Source of the DNA: SZUA-309 sp050185825
GTDB lineage: Bacteria; Pseudomonadota; Gammaproteobacteria; Pseudomonadales; Azotimanducaceae
NCBI GenBank assembly: GCA_050185825.1
Contig: JBFWZA010000012.1
Span: 62,001-126,000 of the forward strand
Length of the DNA: 64,000 nt
Direction of reading: 5' to 3'
In this document: positions 16,161-24,219 of the stretch, piece by piece
How the letters are laid out: each line of letters begins with the position of its first letter
Position numbering within the stretch: the first letter of the stretch is position 1
Notes under the pieces: model-generated
Database searches by the model: none
The model's input: the letters and a program-made list of their open reading frames with translations, nothing else
What the model was told of the DNA's origin: nothing
Made by a program: the position numbers and the translations under genes

Positions 16161-17798
16161 TCAGGCGCTGTGGCGCAGGACGTGTCCCGCGCGGTTACCC
16201 GTGAGCTCACCGTCGCGCAGGCTGACGACGCCGTTGACGATGGTGGCCTTGAAGCCGTTCGATTTCTGGATGTAGCGGGGGGCGCCGTTCGGGAAGTCGT
16301 GCACCAGCTCCGGCTGGCGCTCGCTCACCGAGGCGAGGTCGAAGACGTTGACGTCCGCCCGCTGACCGACCGCCAGGGTGCCACGATCGGTCAGGCCCAC
16401 CACCCGGGCCGGTCCGGACGTCATCTTCTCGATCACCTCCGGCAGGCTGAATGCGCCCCGTTCCCGGGTCCAGTAGGACAGCAGGAAGCTCGACCAGCCG
16501 GCATCCATCACCTGAGCCACGTGAGCACCGGCGTCTCCGAGGCCCGGGTAGATGTGCGGGCTCTTGAAGAGATCCGCCTGCTCGTCGATGTTCTTCGAGA
16601 ACATGCGGTAGAGAAAGAGACCGCGGCCGTCCGTCTCCCGGGACAGGCGCAGGAAGGTCTCCGCCCAGTGCTCGCCGGCAGCTTCTGCCTCGTCGGTGAC
16701 GCTGACGTTGCCGAGGTAGTCGGGGGTGGCGCCCTTGCCGAGGAAATAGACCTCGTTCATCGGCACCCGCGCGCAACCCGGGTCGCGGGCTTCCTCGACC
16801 AGGCGGGCCGCGAATTCGGAATCACGGATAGCAGAAAGACGCCCGTCGAGATCCTTGTCGTAGAGCTCACCCCAGGTCTGGCCACGGAAGGGCAGGCCCG
16901 CCTGCAGGCCGAACATGTAGCCTGAGCCGCGCACGTGGGAAATGGCGGTGACGTCGCGTCCCTCGCAGAGGGCGTCGAGCTTCGAGGCCGCTTCCGCGCC
17001 GGCGCCCGGCGCGCCGCTGTTACCGTAGCTGAACAGCACGCGTGCCTGCGGCTTGTCCGCCACGGCGCGGAGACAGTCGAAGTCCGCGCCGACGAGCTGC
17101 ATCAGCCCGCCGCGGGGAGAGACGACCTCGGAAATCCGTTCGAGCTCGCGCACGTCCGCGAAGGTGCCGGGAATGGAGCGTCCGTCCGGCGCCACGTGGG
17201 GCGCGAACCGGTTGGTGGAGAAGCCCCAGGCGCCTTTCTCGACGGCGCTGGCGACGATGCCGGCCATCTCCTCGAGCTCCGCCTCGGTTGCCTGGTCTTC
17301 GAACGACCGCTCACCCATGACGTAGTAGCGCACGGCCGCGTGGCCGACGAGGCCGGCGACGTTCACCGCCGTGCCCAGGCGCTCGATGGAATCCAGGTAC
17401 TCGGGGTACTGCTCCCAGTCCCAGGCCAGGCCGCCGAGGATCGCTTCCTTGGGGATGTCTTCCACGGTCTCCATCATGCCGGCGAGCAGCGCCCGGTCGG
17501 CGGGTCGGCAGGGGGCAAAGGTCATGCCGCAGTTGCCGATGAGCGCGGTGGTCACGCCGTGCCAGCTCACCGGCGTCATGTCAGGATCCCAACCCATCTG
17601 GGCGTCCAGGTGGGTGTGGATGTCGACGAACCCGGGGCTGACGATCTGCCCGGAGGCGTCGATCTCTTCCGCGCCCCGTTCGGGCACCTCGCCGATGGCG
17701 GCGATGTAACCGTCCCTGATCGCCACGTCGCCGGTGAACGGCTCGCTGCCCGTGCCGTCGACCACGGTGCCGCCACGAATCACGATGTCATAGGTCAC
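16161..17798 (-). CDS. N-acyl-D-amino-acid deacylase-like amidohydrolase (second paralogue)
   Basis: This 545-residue protein is a paralogue of the one at 6586-8265 and has the same order of motifs: YDIVIRGGTVVDGTG, VSPGFVDIHTHLDAQMGWD with the HxH metal site, GNCGMTFAPC, VGHAAVRYYVMG, a GDAGAHVAQV catalytic aspartate block, and GQRADVNVFDLASV. Translation starts at GTG 17798. The enzyme should hydrolyse an amide, ureide or similar bond; the D-amino-acid label is from the family name only. Transcription ends at the hairpin at 16113. The GST-like gene is 93 bp upstream on the same strand. Confidence 0.85.
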   Translation of the reverse strand: MTYDIVIRGGTVVDGTGSEPFTGDVAIRDGYIAAIGEVPERGAEEIDASGQIVSPGFVDIHTHLDAQMGWDPDMTPVSWHGVTTALIGNCGMTFAPCRPADRALLAGMMETVEDIPKEAILGGLAWDWEQYPEYLDSIERLGTAVNVAGLVGHAAVRYYVMGERSFEDQATEAELEEMAGIVASAVEKGAWGFSTNRFAPHVAPDGRSIPGTFADVRELERISEVVSPRGGLMQLVGADFDCLRAVADKPQARVLFSYGNSGAPGAGAEAASKLDALCEGRDVTAISHVRGSGYMFGLQAGLPFRGQTWGELYDKDLDGRLSAIRDSEFAARLVEEARDPGCARVPMNEVYFLGKGATPDYLGNVSVTDEAEAAGEHWAETFLRLSRETDGRGLFLYRMFSKNIDEQADLFKSPHIYPGLGDAGAHVAQVMDAGWSSFLLSYWTRERGAFSLPEVIEKMTSGPARVVGLTDRGTLAVGQRADVNVFDLASVSERQPELVHDFPNGAPRYIQKSNGFKATIVNGVVSLRDGELTGNRAGHVLRHSA

Positions 17799-17891
17799 CG
17801 GCTGCTCCCCATTCGTTGACCGAACGACGTATCCTGCAGCAGCGCCGGCATAGTGTCTAATGCCTGGGGCGGCGATTGGTATAACAGATAG

Positions 17892-18701
17892 TTATGTTTT
17901 CCCGGGTGGGAACGGCTCGATGAAGCGGATGTTGGCCTTTGCCAGGCCGTCCGAGACGATCTCGAGACCGCCGGTTTTCACCATCCACTCGAGGCGGTGA
18001 TCGCGGTACTCGCGCTTGAAGAGCCCCTGCTCCATGGCGGCGCGCACCGCATCGAGGCTCACCGCCTCGCTGTCGAAGGCAACCGCTGCGGCGGCCTTCG
18101 TGCAGGCGGCAACGCTCGGTCGGGCATTGGCCCGCGCCAGCCACCCGGCGAGCGCGCCGCTCGCCTTCGCGCCGAAGCCCGCAGCGCCGTTGACAAACGG
18201 CACCACGCAGAGATCAGCCCAGCCGAACTGTGTGCCGTTGAACCACTCGCGGTCGCCGAGCTCACCGGTGAGCCAGTCGAACCAGCGGCCGAGCTGCGCG
18301 AGCCCGCGCTCGAACATGGCGTCGGCCAGCGCTCCCTCGCCGCGGCCGAAGTTCCTGAGCTCCGACAGTCCCCAGGTGATGGCCTCGAAATGCGTATCCA
18401 TCACGTCTTCCAGCATGCGTGCCCGGGCCCGCTCGAGCGGATCGGCGGGCAGCAGGGCAGGCTCCGGCCAGCGGTCCTCGATGTACTCCAGGATGACGGT
18501 GGAGTCGAAGATGTGGGCGTCGCCGTCCACCAGCGCCGGAACCTCGCCGCGCGGGCTCGCGGTCTGGAACTCGCCGGTCGTGGCACCGCTGCCGATGGCA
18601 GCGGGCAGCCGGGTCTCGAAAGGTATGCCTTTCTCGGCGAGGGCGATCTTCACCTTCTGGCCGTAGGGAGACAGCGGGTGGTCGTAGACGATGAGGGCCA
18701 T
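17892..18701 (-). CDS. Glutathione S-transferase-like protein
   Basis: This 269-residue protein has an N-terminal thioredoxin-like GST domain (IVYDHPLSPYGQKVKIALAEKGI, then GEVPALVDGDAHIFDSTVILEYIEDRWP, where the cis-proline and E-S/D-S glutathione contacts lie) and an all-helical C-terminal domain. ATG 18701 is used because the longer open frame to 18866 adds only low-complexity sequence. It would add glutathione to electrophiles or dehalogenate/isomerise substrates. Its neighbour is a carotenoid-hydratase-like barrel protein 31 bp upstream on the same strand. Confidence 0.85.
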   Translation of the reverse strand: MALIVYDHPLSPYGQKVKIALAEKGIPFETRLPAAIGSGATTGEFQTASPRGEVPALVDGDAHIFDSTVILEYIEDRWPEPALLPADPLERARARMLEDVMDTHFEAITWGLSELRNFGRGEGALADAMFERGLAQLGRWFDWLTGELGDREWFNGTQFGWADLCVVPFVNGAAGFGAKASGALAGWLARANARPSVAACTKAAAAVAFDSEAVSLDAVRAAMEQGLFKREYRDHRLEWMVKTGGLEIVSDGLAKANIRFIEPFPPGKT

Positions 18702-18732
18702 GGTTTTCTCCGTCGGTGCTTTGCAGTCGTGA

Positions 18733-19719
18733 TCAGGCGCTGAGGGAGACGGCGTGCCAGTGCTCGGCGATGCCGTAGCCGATGCGGTCACCCCAGCGGA
18801 ACTCGGCGAGACCTTCATTGACGAAGGTGGCGCCGCCCGGCATCGGAATCTTGGTGGGGCACACACTCAGCACGTCGCCGTCGATGCGGATCGCCTCGCC
18901 GTCCTCGGTCTCGGCGGTGAGCCGCACGGCACGGTGAATGAGCGAGTCCGGTTCGTAGTCCGTTTCGATCACCACGTTCTTCAGCGCGCCGGAGCGGCCG
19001 TCGCGCTGCAGCCAGCCTTCGCCGCGGATCACCCCGTCGGCATGCCGGAAGCAGGAGCCGCCCATGGCGGCATGCTCGCCGAAGTTCATGGAGAACCAGT
19101 TGACGAACGGCGCCGGTCCGGACGGTGCGCTGCTCACCGGCCCGCTCCTGCGGTCGCCGGCACCCCAGTCCCGCGGGCCCCAGGATTTGTCCCGCACGCC
19201 GTAGCCATCCACCGTCCAGCGCTCCGCGCCGAGGGCGATGGTGCCCTGCACGCGGCCGCTCTGCTCGAAGTGGCCGCGCTCGCCCTTCGCGGCGTAGTGG
19301 GGCTCGGTGAGGCAGTCGAAGACCACGTCCATGGAGAGCGTGGCCGGGGTGAACCAGCCTTTGGGGCGGGACTTGCTGCGCTCGAGCAGGATGGCCGCGT
19401 CGGCGATGTCCTGGGCGGGGCCGTCGTAGCGGATGCGCCAGCGCTGGTGCGGGGCCTCGCAGGTGAGGGTCAGATCACCCGCCCGGAGATCCCCGTCGTA
19501 ACGGGACAGGTCCTTCTCGATGTCGCGTCGGCCGTAGGTGAAGGCGACCCGTTTACCCTCCAGATAGACGACGTGCAGCGCGTCCGCCCAGCGGTTGCCT
19601 GGACGGAACCCCATCCGGGTGAACATGCCGAGCTTCGTCTCGGGATCGATGAAGTTGAAATAGTAGCTCTCGCTCCATGCCGGGTCGTCGCCCACCGGAT
19701 GCATCAGCTCGTCGTTCAT
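18733..19719 (-). CDS. Lipocalin-like/CrtC-related beta-barrel protein (DUF7064/7065-like)
   Basis: This 328-residue protein has no signal peptide and is rich in strands. Segments such as ESYYFNFIDPETKLGMFTRMGFRPG near the start, then FEQSGRVQGTI, DGYGVRDKSWGPRDWG and FVNWFSMNFG, are the pattern seen in proteins distantly related to hydroxyneurosporene hydratase (CrtC) and Diels-Alderase-like lipocalins, often annotated DUF7064/DUF7065. The family occurs often in steroid- or terpenoid-catabolic clusters. The recognition is from motif memory and moderate only. It is followed by the GST gene on the same strand. Confidence 0.6.
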   Translation of the reverse strand: MNDELMHPVGDDPAWSESYYFNFIDPETKLGMFTRMGFRPGNRWADALHVVYLEGKRVAFTYGRRDIEKDLSRYDGDLRAGDLTLTCEAPHQRWRIRYDGPAQDIADAAILLERSKSRPKGWFTPATLSMDVVFDCLTEPHYAAKGERGHFEQSGRVQGTIALGAERWTVDGYGVRDKSWGPRDWGAGDRRSGPVSSAPSGPAPFVNWFSMNFGEHAAMGGSCFRHADGVIRGEGWLQRDGRSGALKNVVIETDYEPDSLIHRAVRLTAETEDGEAIRIDGDVLSVCPTKIPMPGGATFVNEGLAEFRWGDRIGYGIAEHWHAVSLSA

Positions 19720-19765
19720 GTGACTGTCCTCCCTGATTGATCCCCGCTTGCGATGCGCTGCAGCC

Positions 19766-20329
19766 TCAATCGCCGGACGGTGTCGTCGCGCTCATCAGCG
19801 CCTGCAACGCAGCGGCTTCGTCCGGGGTGAGGTCAACCGCATCGCAGCGGGGATCGGTCTTCTGAATGGCCTTCACCATCACCGCCGTGAGCGGGATGGG
19901 ATCGCAGCCGTGGTTCTGCTCGCAGATCATATCGAACTCGGGCCGGGCTTTGACATGACAGGCGAAGCAGTTGCCGCCGAAACGGTTCACCACCTCCGCG
20001 AAGCCCCGTGCCCGGATCGCAGAGCCCTCGGCCGATACGTCCAGCTCGATGAACTCCCAGTCGCGGGTTGCGGGGCTGAACCCGGGCTCCCGCTTGACCA
20101 TGACCTCGGTGGGCACGAGCTGAACGACGGAGCCGGGTGGGTAGGCACCCTGACCGGCTTCCGCCACCGCCACCGTGGCAGCGACGTCGCCGTCGAGGTT
20201 GTCCACGTAGAAACCGCGCACGGGGGTCATGTCGCGGATGCAGGTGAAGTCGGCGGCCTGTGGCTCGCCGCGGGTGAGTCCGCTCGCGGCGAGGAGCAGG
20301 AGGGCGAGGCAGGAACGTTGCATCATCAT
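19766..20329 (-). CDS. Periplasmic c-type cytochrome-like protein
   Basis: This 187-residue protein begins with a signal peptide (MMMQRSCLALLLLAASGLT, cleaved before about residue 21) and has one haem-binding motif, CFACH, at residues 121-125, in the context FGGNCFACHVKARPEFDM. A C-terminal CEQNHGC and a further cysteine suggest a disulfide. The rest resembles cytochrome P460-type or small periplasmic haem proteins only weakly. It is likely exported, with haem attached by the Ccm system. It is divergent from the OhrR gene, and the intergenic region holds a palindrome that could serve both genes. Confidence 0.65.
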   Translation of the reverse strand: MMMQRSCLALLLLAASGLTRGEPQAADFTCIRDMTPVRGFYVDNLDGDVAATVAVAEAGQGAYPPGSVVQLVPTEVMVKREPGFSPATRDWEFIELDVSAEGSAIRARGFAEVVNRFGGNCFACHVKARPEFDMICEQNHGCDPIPLTAVMVKAIQKTDPRCDAVDLTPDEAAALQALMSATTPSGD

Positions 20330-20363
20330 AGGTCTCCCTGACCGAAAATATATTGTGCGCGAG

Positions 20364-20381
20364 ATAATTGCACGCGATTAT
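20364..20381. promoter_or_regulatory. Probable OhrR operator
   Basis: ATAATTGCACGCGATTAT is an 18-bp imperfect palindrome (14 of 18 positions self-complementary). A related copy, ATTGTGCGCGAGATAAT, lies directly to its left (20352-20368), so two operator-like elements sit side by side. They lie 74-90 bp upstream of the OhrR gene and in front of the divergent cytochrome-like gene. The AT-rich outer arms agree with MarR/OhrR-type sites. Confidence 0.6.
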
Positions 20382-20454
20382 AATGGAGGTCAAGCGTAAC
20401 CGATGATGCGGCACATCGGCGGATCGGAAGGTCCGCTCAAGGCCCGGAGATCAC

Positions 20455-20895
20455 ATGAGCTCACCTGCGCACCAGCACCTGGACAATCAGATCTGTCTTT
20501 CCCTCTATTCCGCCACGAACGCGCTGCTGCGCGCCTACCGGCCGCTGCTGGAGCCGCTGGGCCTCACCTATCCTCAGTATCTGGTGATGCTCGCCTTGTG
20601 GGAGGTGGACGCGGTATCCGTTACCGAGCTGTGCCGGCGGACGCGCCTGGACACGGGCACCGTGACGCCGCTGCTCAAACGGCTCGAGTCGAAGGGCCTG
20701 CTCCGGCGGGAGCGCTCCGAGACGGACGAGCGGATGCGCGTCATCCGCCTGACGGCGGAAGGAAGGCGGCTGCGCAGTCGTGCCGAGCACGTGCCCGGCG
20801 AGCTTGCCTGTCTGGACGTGCTCACCCCCGCCCAGGGAGCGAAGCTGAAGCAGCTCGCGGAGACGCTGTACCGGAATCTCAGCGCGCTCGAATAA
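20455..20895 (+). CDS. ohrR: OhrR-type organic hydroperoxide-sensing MarR repressor
   Basis: This 146-residue winged-helix repressor matches OhrR closely: LDNQICLSLY with the peroxidatic cysteine at residue 14, AYRPLLEPLGLTYPQYLVML with the two conserved tyrosines, LDTGTVTPLLKRLE as recognition helix, and the wing RSETDERM. A second cysteine at residue 119 gives the 105-residue spacing of the two redox cysteines in 2-Cys OhrR (Xanthomonas type), so oxidation likely forms an intersubunit disulfide. The usual partner ohr is not in the neighbourhood; the divergent gene encodes a haem-motif protein instead. Autoregulation through the palindrome at 20364 is likely. Confidence 0.9.
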   Translation: MSSPAHQHLDNQICLSLYSATNALLRAYRPLLEPLGLTYPQYLVMLALWEVDAVSVTELCRRTRLDTGTVTPLLKRLESKGLLRRERSETDERMRVIRLTAEGRRLRSRAEHVPGELACLDVLTPAQGAKLKQLAETLYRNLSALE

Positions 20896-20949
20896 CCTGC
20901 CGGCGCGTGCGGACAGGCTCGCTGGCCGATTACGGTATCGGAGATCGCT

Positions 20950-21540
20950 TCAGTAGAGGTCCGTGATCCCCCAGGCCTGCATCTTCGACTGAAAGCTCGC
21001 CACGTCGTGGGAGAGAATCACGATGTCGTGCTTCTCGCCGGCCTGGTCGATGACGTGATCCTTGAGCAGCGCCTCGGCGGTGAAGCCCATCTCCTCGAAC
21101 ACGGCAATCGCGCCGGTCTGATCCGGCGTCATCTGAGCCGTGAGCTTCTCGAGTCCGAGGCCCAGCGCGATGAGGAAGCTCTCCTGGATGAGCTGCCGGC
21201 CGAGCCCCCGATCCTTGCCCGCGGGTGCCACGAGCACGCGGAGCTCGCCGAGATGCGGCGACCAGCTGTGCTCGTCGGTCACCACCGCCGTGCAGCCGAG
21301 AATCTGGCCCGCATCGTCCCGGGCCAGCAGGCTCGTGATCTCGCCTGCCTCGATCTGTCTGGACCAGGCGGCCATGACCCTCGGTTCGGTGATGTCCCGG
21401 CGCAGAAAAAGCAGGTCGTGCGGCGGCAGCGTCTTCGCGAAGGCGAGCACCTCGGCTTCGACCGCAGGCGTCATCAGCGACAGGTGCGCCTTGCCCCCCT
21501 TGATCTCGACGGCGCGGGGATAGCGTGTGGACTCGGTCAT
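20950..21540 (-). CDS. GNAT-family N-acetyltransferase
   Basis: This 196-residue acetyltransferase of the GNAT fold has a GELRVLVAPAGKDRGLGRQLIQES acetyl-CoA binding region (motif A, R/Q-x-x-G-x-G) followed by the helix that ends near FEEMGFTAEALL. It begins with a short N-terminal region (YPRAVEIKGGKAHLSLMTP). The ATG overlaps the stop of phaC (ATGA), so it is translationally coupled to the PHA synthase. Its acceptor is unknown. Coupling to a polyester synthase is not typical and may be coincidence of operon packing. Confidence 0.82.
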   Translation of the reverse strand: MTESTRYPRAVEIKGGKAHLSLMTPAVEAEVLAFAKTLPPHDLLFLRRDITEPRVMAAWSRQIEAGEITSLLARDDAGQILGCTAVVTDEHSWSPHLGELRVLVAPAGKDRGLGRQLIQESFLIALGLGLEKLTAQMTPDQTGAIAVFEEMGFTAEALLKDHVIDQAGEKHDIVILSHDVASFQSKMQAWGITDLY

Positions 21541-22613
21541 ACGGAACGTTCTCCAAGCCAAGTGGCGAGCCTCGGCCACATCCGCCGCGCGGCGTTCGGG
21601 CCGGCGATGAGGCTCACGTGGCCACCTTTGAGGATGATTTCTTCCTTGTCGGTGGATCCCACCAGTTCCATCAGCGGCTTGCTCGCCTTGTAGGAGACGA
21701 TGTGGTCGTGCTCCGCGAGCGCCGCGAACACCGGCACGGTGATGTCGGAAAGCTTTGCAGACCTGCCGCCCACCTTCAGCGTGCCCTTGTAGAGCTTGTT
21801 GGCCCACATGAGCTCCTTGGTGGTGTCGCGGAAGTATTCACCGGCGAGCGGCAGCGTCTCGTTGCCCCAGCGTTCGAATGCCCGATAGGAGGCGACGAAC
21901 TCGTCGTTCCACATCTGCTCCCAGACCCGGATCTGGCCGGCCGTCTTCTGGGCGGGGCGGAGCATTTCGAAGGATGCCGCAATGAAGTCCTTCGGAATAA
22001 CGCCCAGCGTTTCGACAAGTCGGTCCACGTCGAAGTGTTTCTCGTCCGACCAGATGCGCGTGAGGCCCATCTCGGACCAGTCCACCGGCGTGGTGAGGCA
22101 GGCCAGGTTCTTCAGCGGGCCGTCCGTGTGGCTCGCCGCATAGATGAGGGACAGCACGCCGCCCATGCAGTAGCCGACGATGGAGAGATCCGGCTGACCG
22201 GAGTGCTCGAGCACCTCGTCCACGCAGGCGGGCAGAAAGTCCTGGGTGTAGTCCTCGAGGGTGAGGCTGCGCTCCTCGGGCACGGGCGGCTCCCAGTCGA
22301 TCACGTAGACGTCGAAGCCTTCCTTCAGGAGGTACTCCACCATGCTCTGGCCCGGCGCCAGATCGAAGATGTAGGCCTTGTTGGTGGTGGCCATCACCAG
22401 CAGCACGGGCACCCGGTAGATCTCGTCCGCCAGCGGGTGGTAGTGGTAGAGGCGGAGCGTGCCGCGCTCGTAGATGACATCCTTGGGCGTGAGGCCCACC
22501 CGGATGGGGGGGCCGGCGAGAAATTCGAGCCCCCTGATGTTGCGCTGAATGGCCCGGTCCACCATCTTCCGGGCCCGGTCCAGGAGTTCCGGGGAGACGG
22601 TTTCCTCAGCCAT
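21537..22613 (-). CDS. phaC: Class III polyhydroxyalkanoate synthase, catalytic subunit
   Basis: This 358-residue alpha/beta-hydrolase-fold synthase polymerises hydroxyacyl-CoA to PHA on granule surfaces. The lipase-like box is GYCMGG with the nucleophilic cysteine (about residue 149), the aspartate is in ALAEHDHIVS and the histidine in ILKGGHVSLIAG. Length of about 355 residues and the upstream small partner gene are typical of class III enzymes (PhaC with PhaE) as opposed to the ~60 kDa class I synthases. The start is the ATG at 22613, which overlaps the preceding gene by 8 bp. A GTG at 22634 would add 7 residues. Confidence 0.9.
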   Translation of the reverse strand: MAEETVSPELLDRARKMVDRAIQRNIRGLEFLAGPPIRVGLTPKDVIYERGTLRLYHYHPLADEIYRVPVLLVMATTNKAYIFDLAPGQSMVEYLLKEGFDVYVIDWEPPVPEERSLTLEDYTQDFLPACVDEVLEHSGQPDLSIVGYCMGGVLSLIYAASHTDGPLKNLACLTTPVDWSEMGLTRIWSDEKHFDVDRLVETLGVIPKDFIAASFEMLRPAQKTAGQIRVWEQMWNDEFVASYRAFERWGNETLPLAGEYFRDTTKELMWANKLYKGTLKVGGRSAKLSDITVPVFAALAEHDHIVSYKASKPLMELVGSTDKEEIILKGGHVSLIAGPNAARRMWPRLATWLGERSV

Positions 22614-22992
22614 GGGATCCCTCCGATCGGGCACTGGGTGGCAGCTTGGTGCGTGGCGGACCCTCGGATTTTCCTTCCTTGTCCTTTTTTTTCTTCTTAC
22701 CGAGTTTCTTCAACTGCTTTTCCATCTTTGCGAGCCGCTTATCCAGGGCACGGACGTTCTCCCCCAGACGGAGCACGTCCTCGCGAGTGGGTATGTTGAA
22801 GTTGGAGAGCTGCTCGGCCATGGCTTCGTTGAACCGCTTCTGCATGCGCAGCTGCAGGTCCTGAAGCTGGTTCATGGAACGGCTGAACTCGTCCGTGCCC
22901 ATGAGCTTGTTCGCCATGGCATCGAAGCCGCGTTCCCACTCGGTGATCAGGTTCCGGAACGCTTCCGCCGGATCCGGCCGTTTGTCGGACAT
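22606..22992 (-). CDS. phaE: Short PhaE-like PHA synthase partner subunit
   Basis: This 128-residue protein ends in a lysine-rich tail (KKLGKKKKKDKEGK) after a helical region with NLITEWERGFDAMANKLMG, RFNEAMAEQLSNFNIPTREDVLRLGENVRALDKRLAKMEKQ. The last part matches the C-terminal helix of class III PhaE and phasin-like proteins (N-x-P-T-R-E-D-V). Typical PhaE has 300 or more residues, so this is a minimal version consisting mainly of the conserved C-terminal region. ATG 22992 has AAAGGA upstream. It overlaps the phaC start, so the pair is co-translated. The name is given with caution because of the short length. Confidence 0.72.
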   Translation of the reverse strand: MSDKRPDPAEAFRNLITEWERGFDAMANKLMGTDEFSRSMNQLQDLQLRMQKRFNEAMAEQLSNFNIPTREDVLRLGENVRALDKRLAKMEKQLKKLGKKKKKDKEGKSEGPPRTKLPPSARSEGSHG

Positions 22993-23076
22993 GTCCTTTC
23001 CCCCTGACAGACCCTGGGAAAGCAATATGTCACATCGGCCGGAAAAGTGCTCCCGGGGGAGCTACTGACGCAGGTG

Positions 23077-24120
23077 TCATGCGGCGCCTTTGATGAAGTC
23101 CATGGCGGCTTCCAGAGCGGCCGTGCGCTCCGGCCAGGTCTGGCCGCCGGTGCCCAGGCGCAGGGTATTCACACCGGCGTCCGCGAACGCCCTGATCCGT
23201 TCCCGGACCATGTCCTTGGTGCCGATCAGGTTGGCTCTGAGGACGAGCTCGTCCGGCACCCGGGCGACGGCGTCGTCGCGCTTACCGGCAATCCACAGGC
23301 TCTGCACGGCTTTGGCGTCGTCCTCGTAGCCGGCGCGGCAGTAGGCATCGTTGTAGAAATTGGTCTTCGCCGAGCCCATGGCGCCGAGGGTGAAGGCGAG
23401 GCCGGGCTTGAGCTGGGCGATGAGCCGCTCCACGTCGTCGCTCACCTCGAAGTAGCCACCGGCTTCTATGTCGATGTCGGCGAGGCTGCGCCCGGCTTTT
23501 TCCGCGCCGGCGCGGAGGTCGTCCAGGAAGACGTCGGCGTGCTCAGGCAGGAAGCAGGTACCGAGCCAGCCGTCTGCGAGCTCGCCCGTCATCTGCAGTG
23601 ACTTCGGCCCCAGGGTGGCCAGATAGATGGGCAGGTTGGGGCGGGGCGGCTGTGCCAGCCGGATGGGTTTGCCCTCACCGCCCGGGCGCGGCAGCACGTA
23701 GTGCTTGCCCGAGTACTGAAGCTTTTCGCCGGCAAGTCCCATCTTGACGATCTCCACGCACTCCCGGAGCCGTCCGAGGGGCTGAGCGAACGCCGCGCCG
23801 TGCAGGCCTTCCACCACCTGGGGTCCGCTCACCCCGAGCCCGAGAATGAAGCGACCCTTGGACACCGTGTCCATGCTCTGCGCCGTCATGGCGATCATCG
23901 AGGGCACCCGGGAGCTGATCTGCAGGATGCCCGTGCCGAGCTGGATCCGCTCGGTCTTTGCGGCCAGATAGGCGAGCGGCACGATGGCGTCCATGCCCCA
24001 GGCTTCGGCCGACCAGGCCTGGTCCACGCCCATCCGGTCGGCCGCGATGGTGTAGTCCACCAGGTTGTCCCAGTCCGTGCCGCTGGAATAGGCCGAACCG
24101 ATGGCGATTGCCGTTTTCAT
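23077..24120 (-). CDS. LLM-class (luciferase-like) flavin/F420-dependent oxidoreductase
   Basis: This 347-residue TIM-barrel protein of the bacterial luciferase superfamily contains the features of the F420-type subgroup: AADRMGVDQAWSAEAWGMDAIVPLAYLAAKTERIQLGTGI, then MDTVSKGRFILGLGVSGPQV and PIYLATLGPKSLQMTGELADGWLG. The C-terminal RANLIGTKDMVRERIRAFADAGVNTLRLG closes the barrel. ATG 24120 is the natural start. It would oxidise or reduce a substrate using F420 or FMN. Whether this organism makes F420 cannot be told from this window. It is single on its strand and ends before the PHA genes. Confidence 0.87.
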   Translation of the reverse strand: MKTAIAIGSAYSSGTDWDNLVDYTIAADRMGVDQAWSAEAWGMDAIVPLAYLAAKTERIQLGTGILQISSRVPSMIAMTAQSMDTVSKGRFILGLGVSGPQVVEGLHGAAFAQPLGRLRECVEIVKMGLAGEKLQYSGKHYVLPRPGGEGKPIRLAQPPRPNLPIYLATLGPKSLQMTGELADGWLGTCFLPEHADVFLDDLRAGAEKAGRSLADIDIEAGGYFEVSDDVERLIAQLKPGLAFTLGAMGSAKTNFYNDAYCRAGYEDDAKAVQSLWIAGKRDDAVARVPDELVLRANLIGTKDMVRERIRAFADAGVNTLRLGTGGQTWPERTAALEAAMDFIKGAA

Positions 24121-24219
24121 GACGTGTTCCCTCAACCCCGAATGTCCGGAGAGTAAAGGGAACGGGACGGGCGGGTGTCAAGATTGATCGAGGCGGCACC
24201 GGGAGGACGGTGCGCGAGC

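Noticed and set aside
17881..17895. ATAAC-N5-GTTAT palindrome upstream of the second deacylase-like gene
   Set aside because: It is short, overlaps the stop codon of the GST gene and has no partner copy nearby, so a regulator site is not supported.
20353..20384. TTGTGC and TATAAT as a promoter pair for ohrR
   Set aside because: The spacing is 20 bp, too long for a standard sigma-70 promoter; the sequence is better explained as operator halves.
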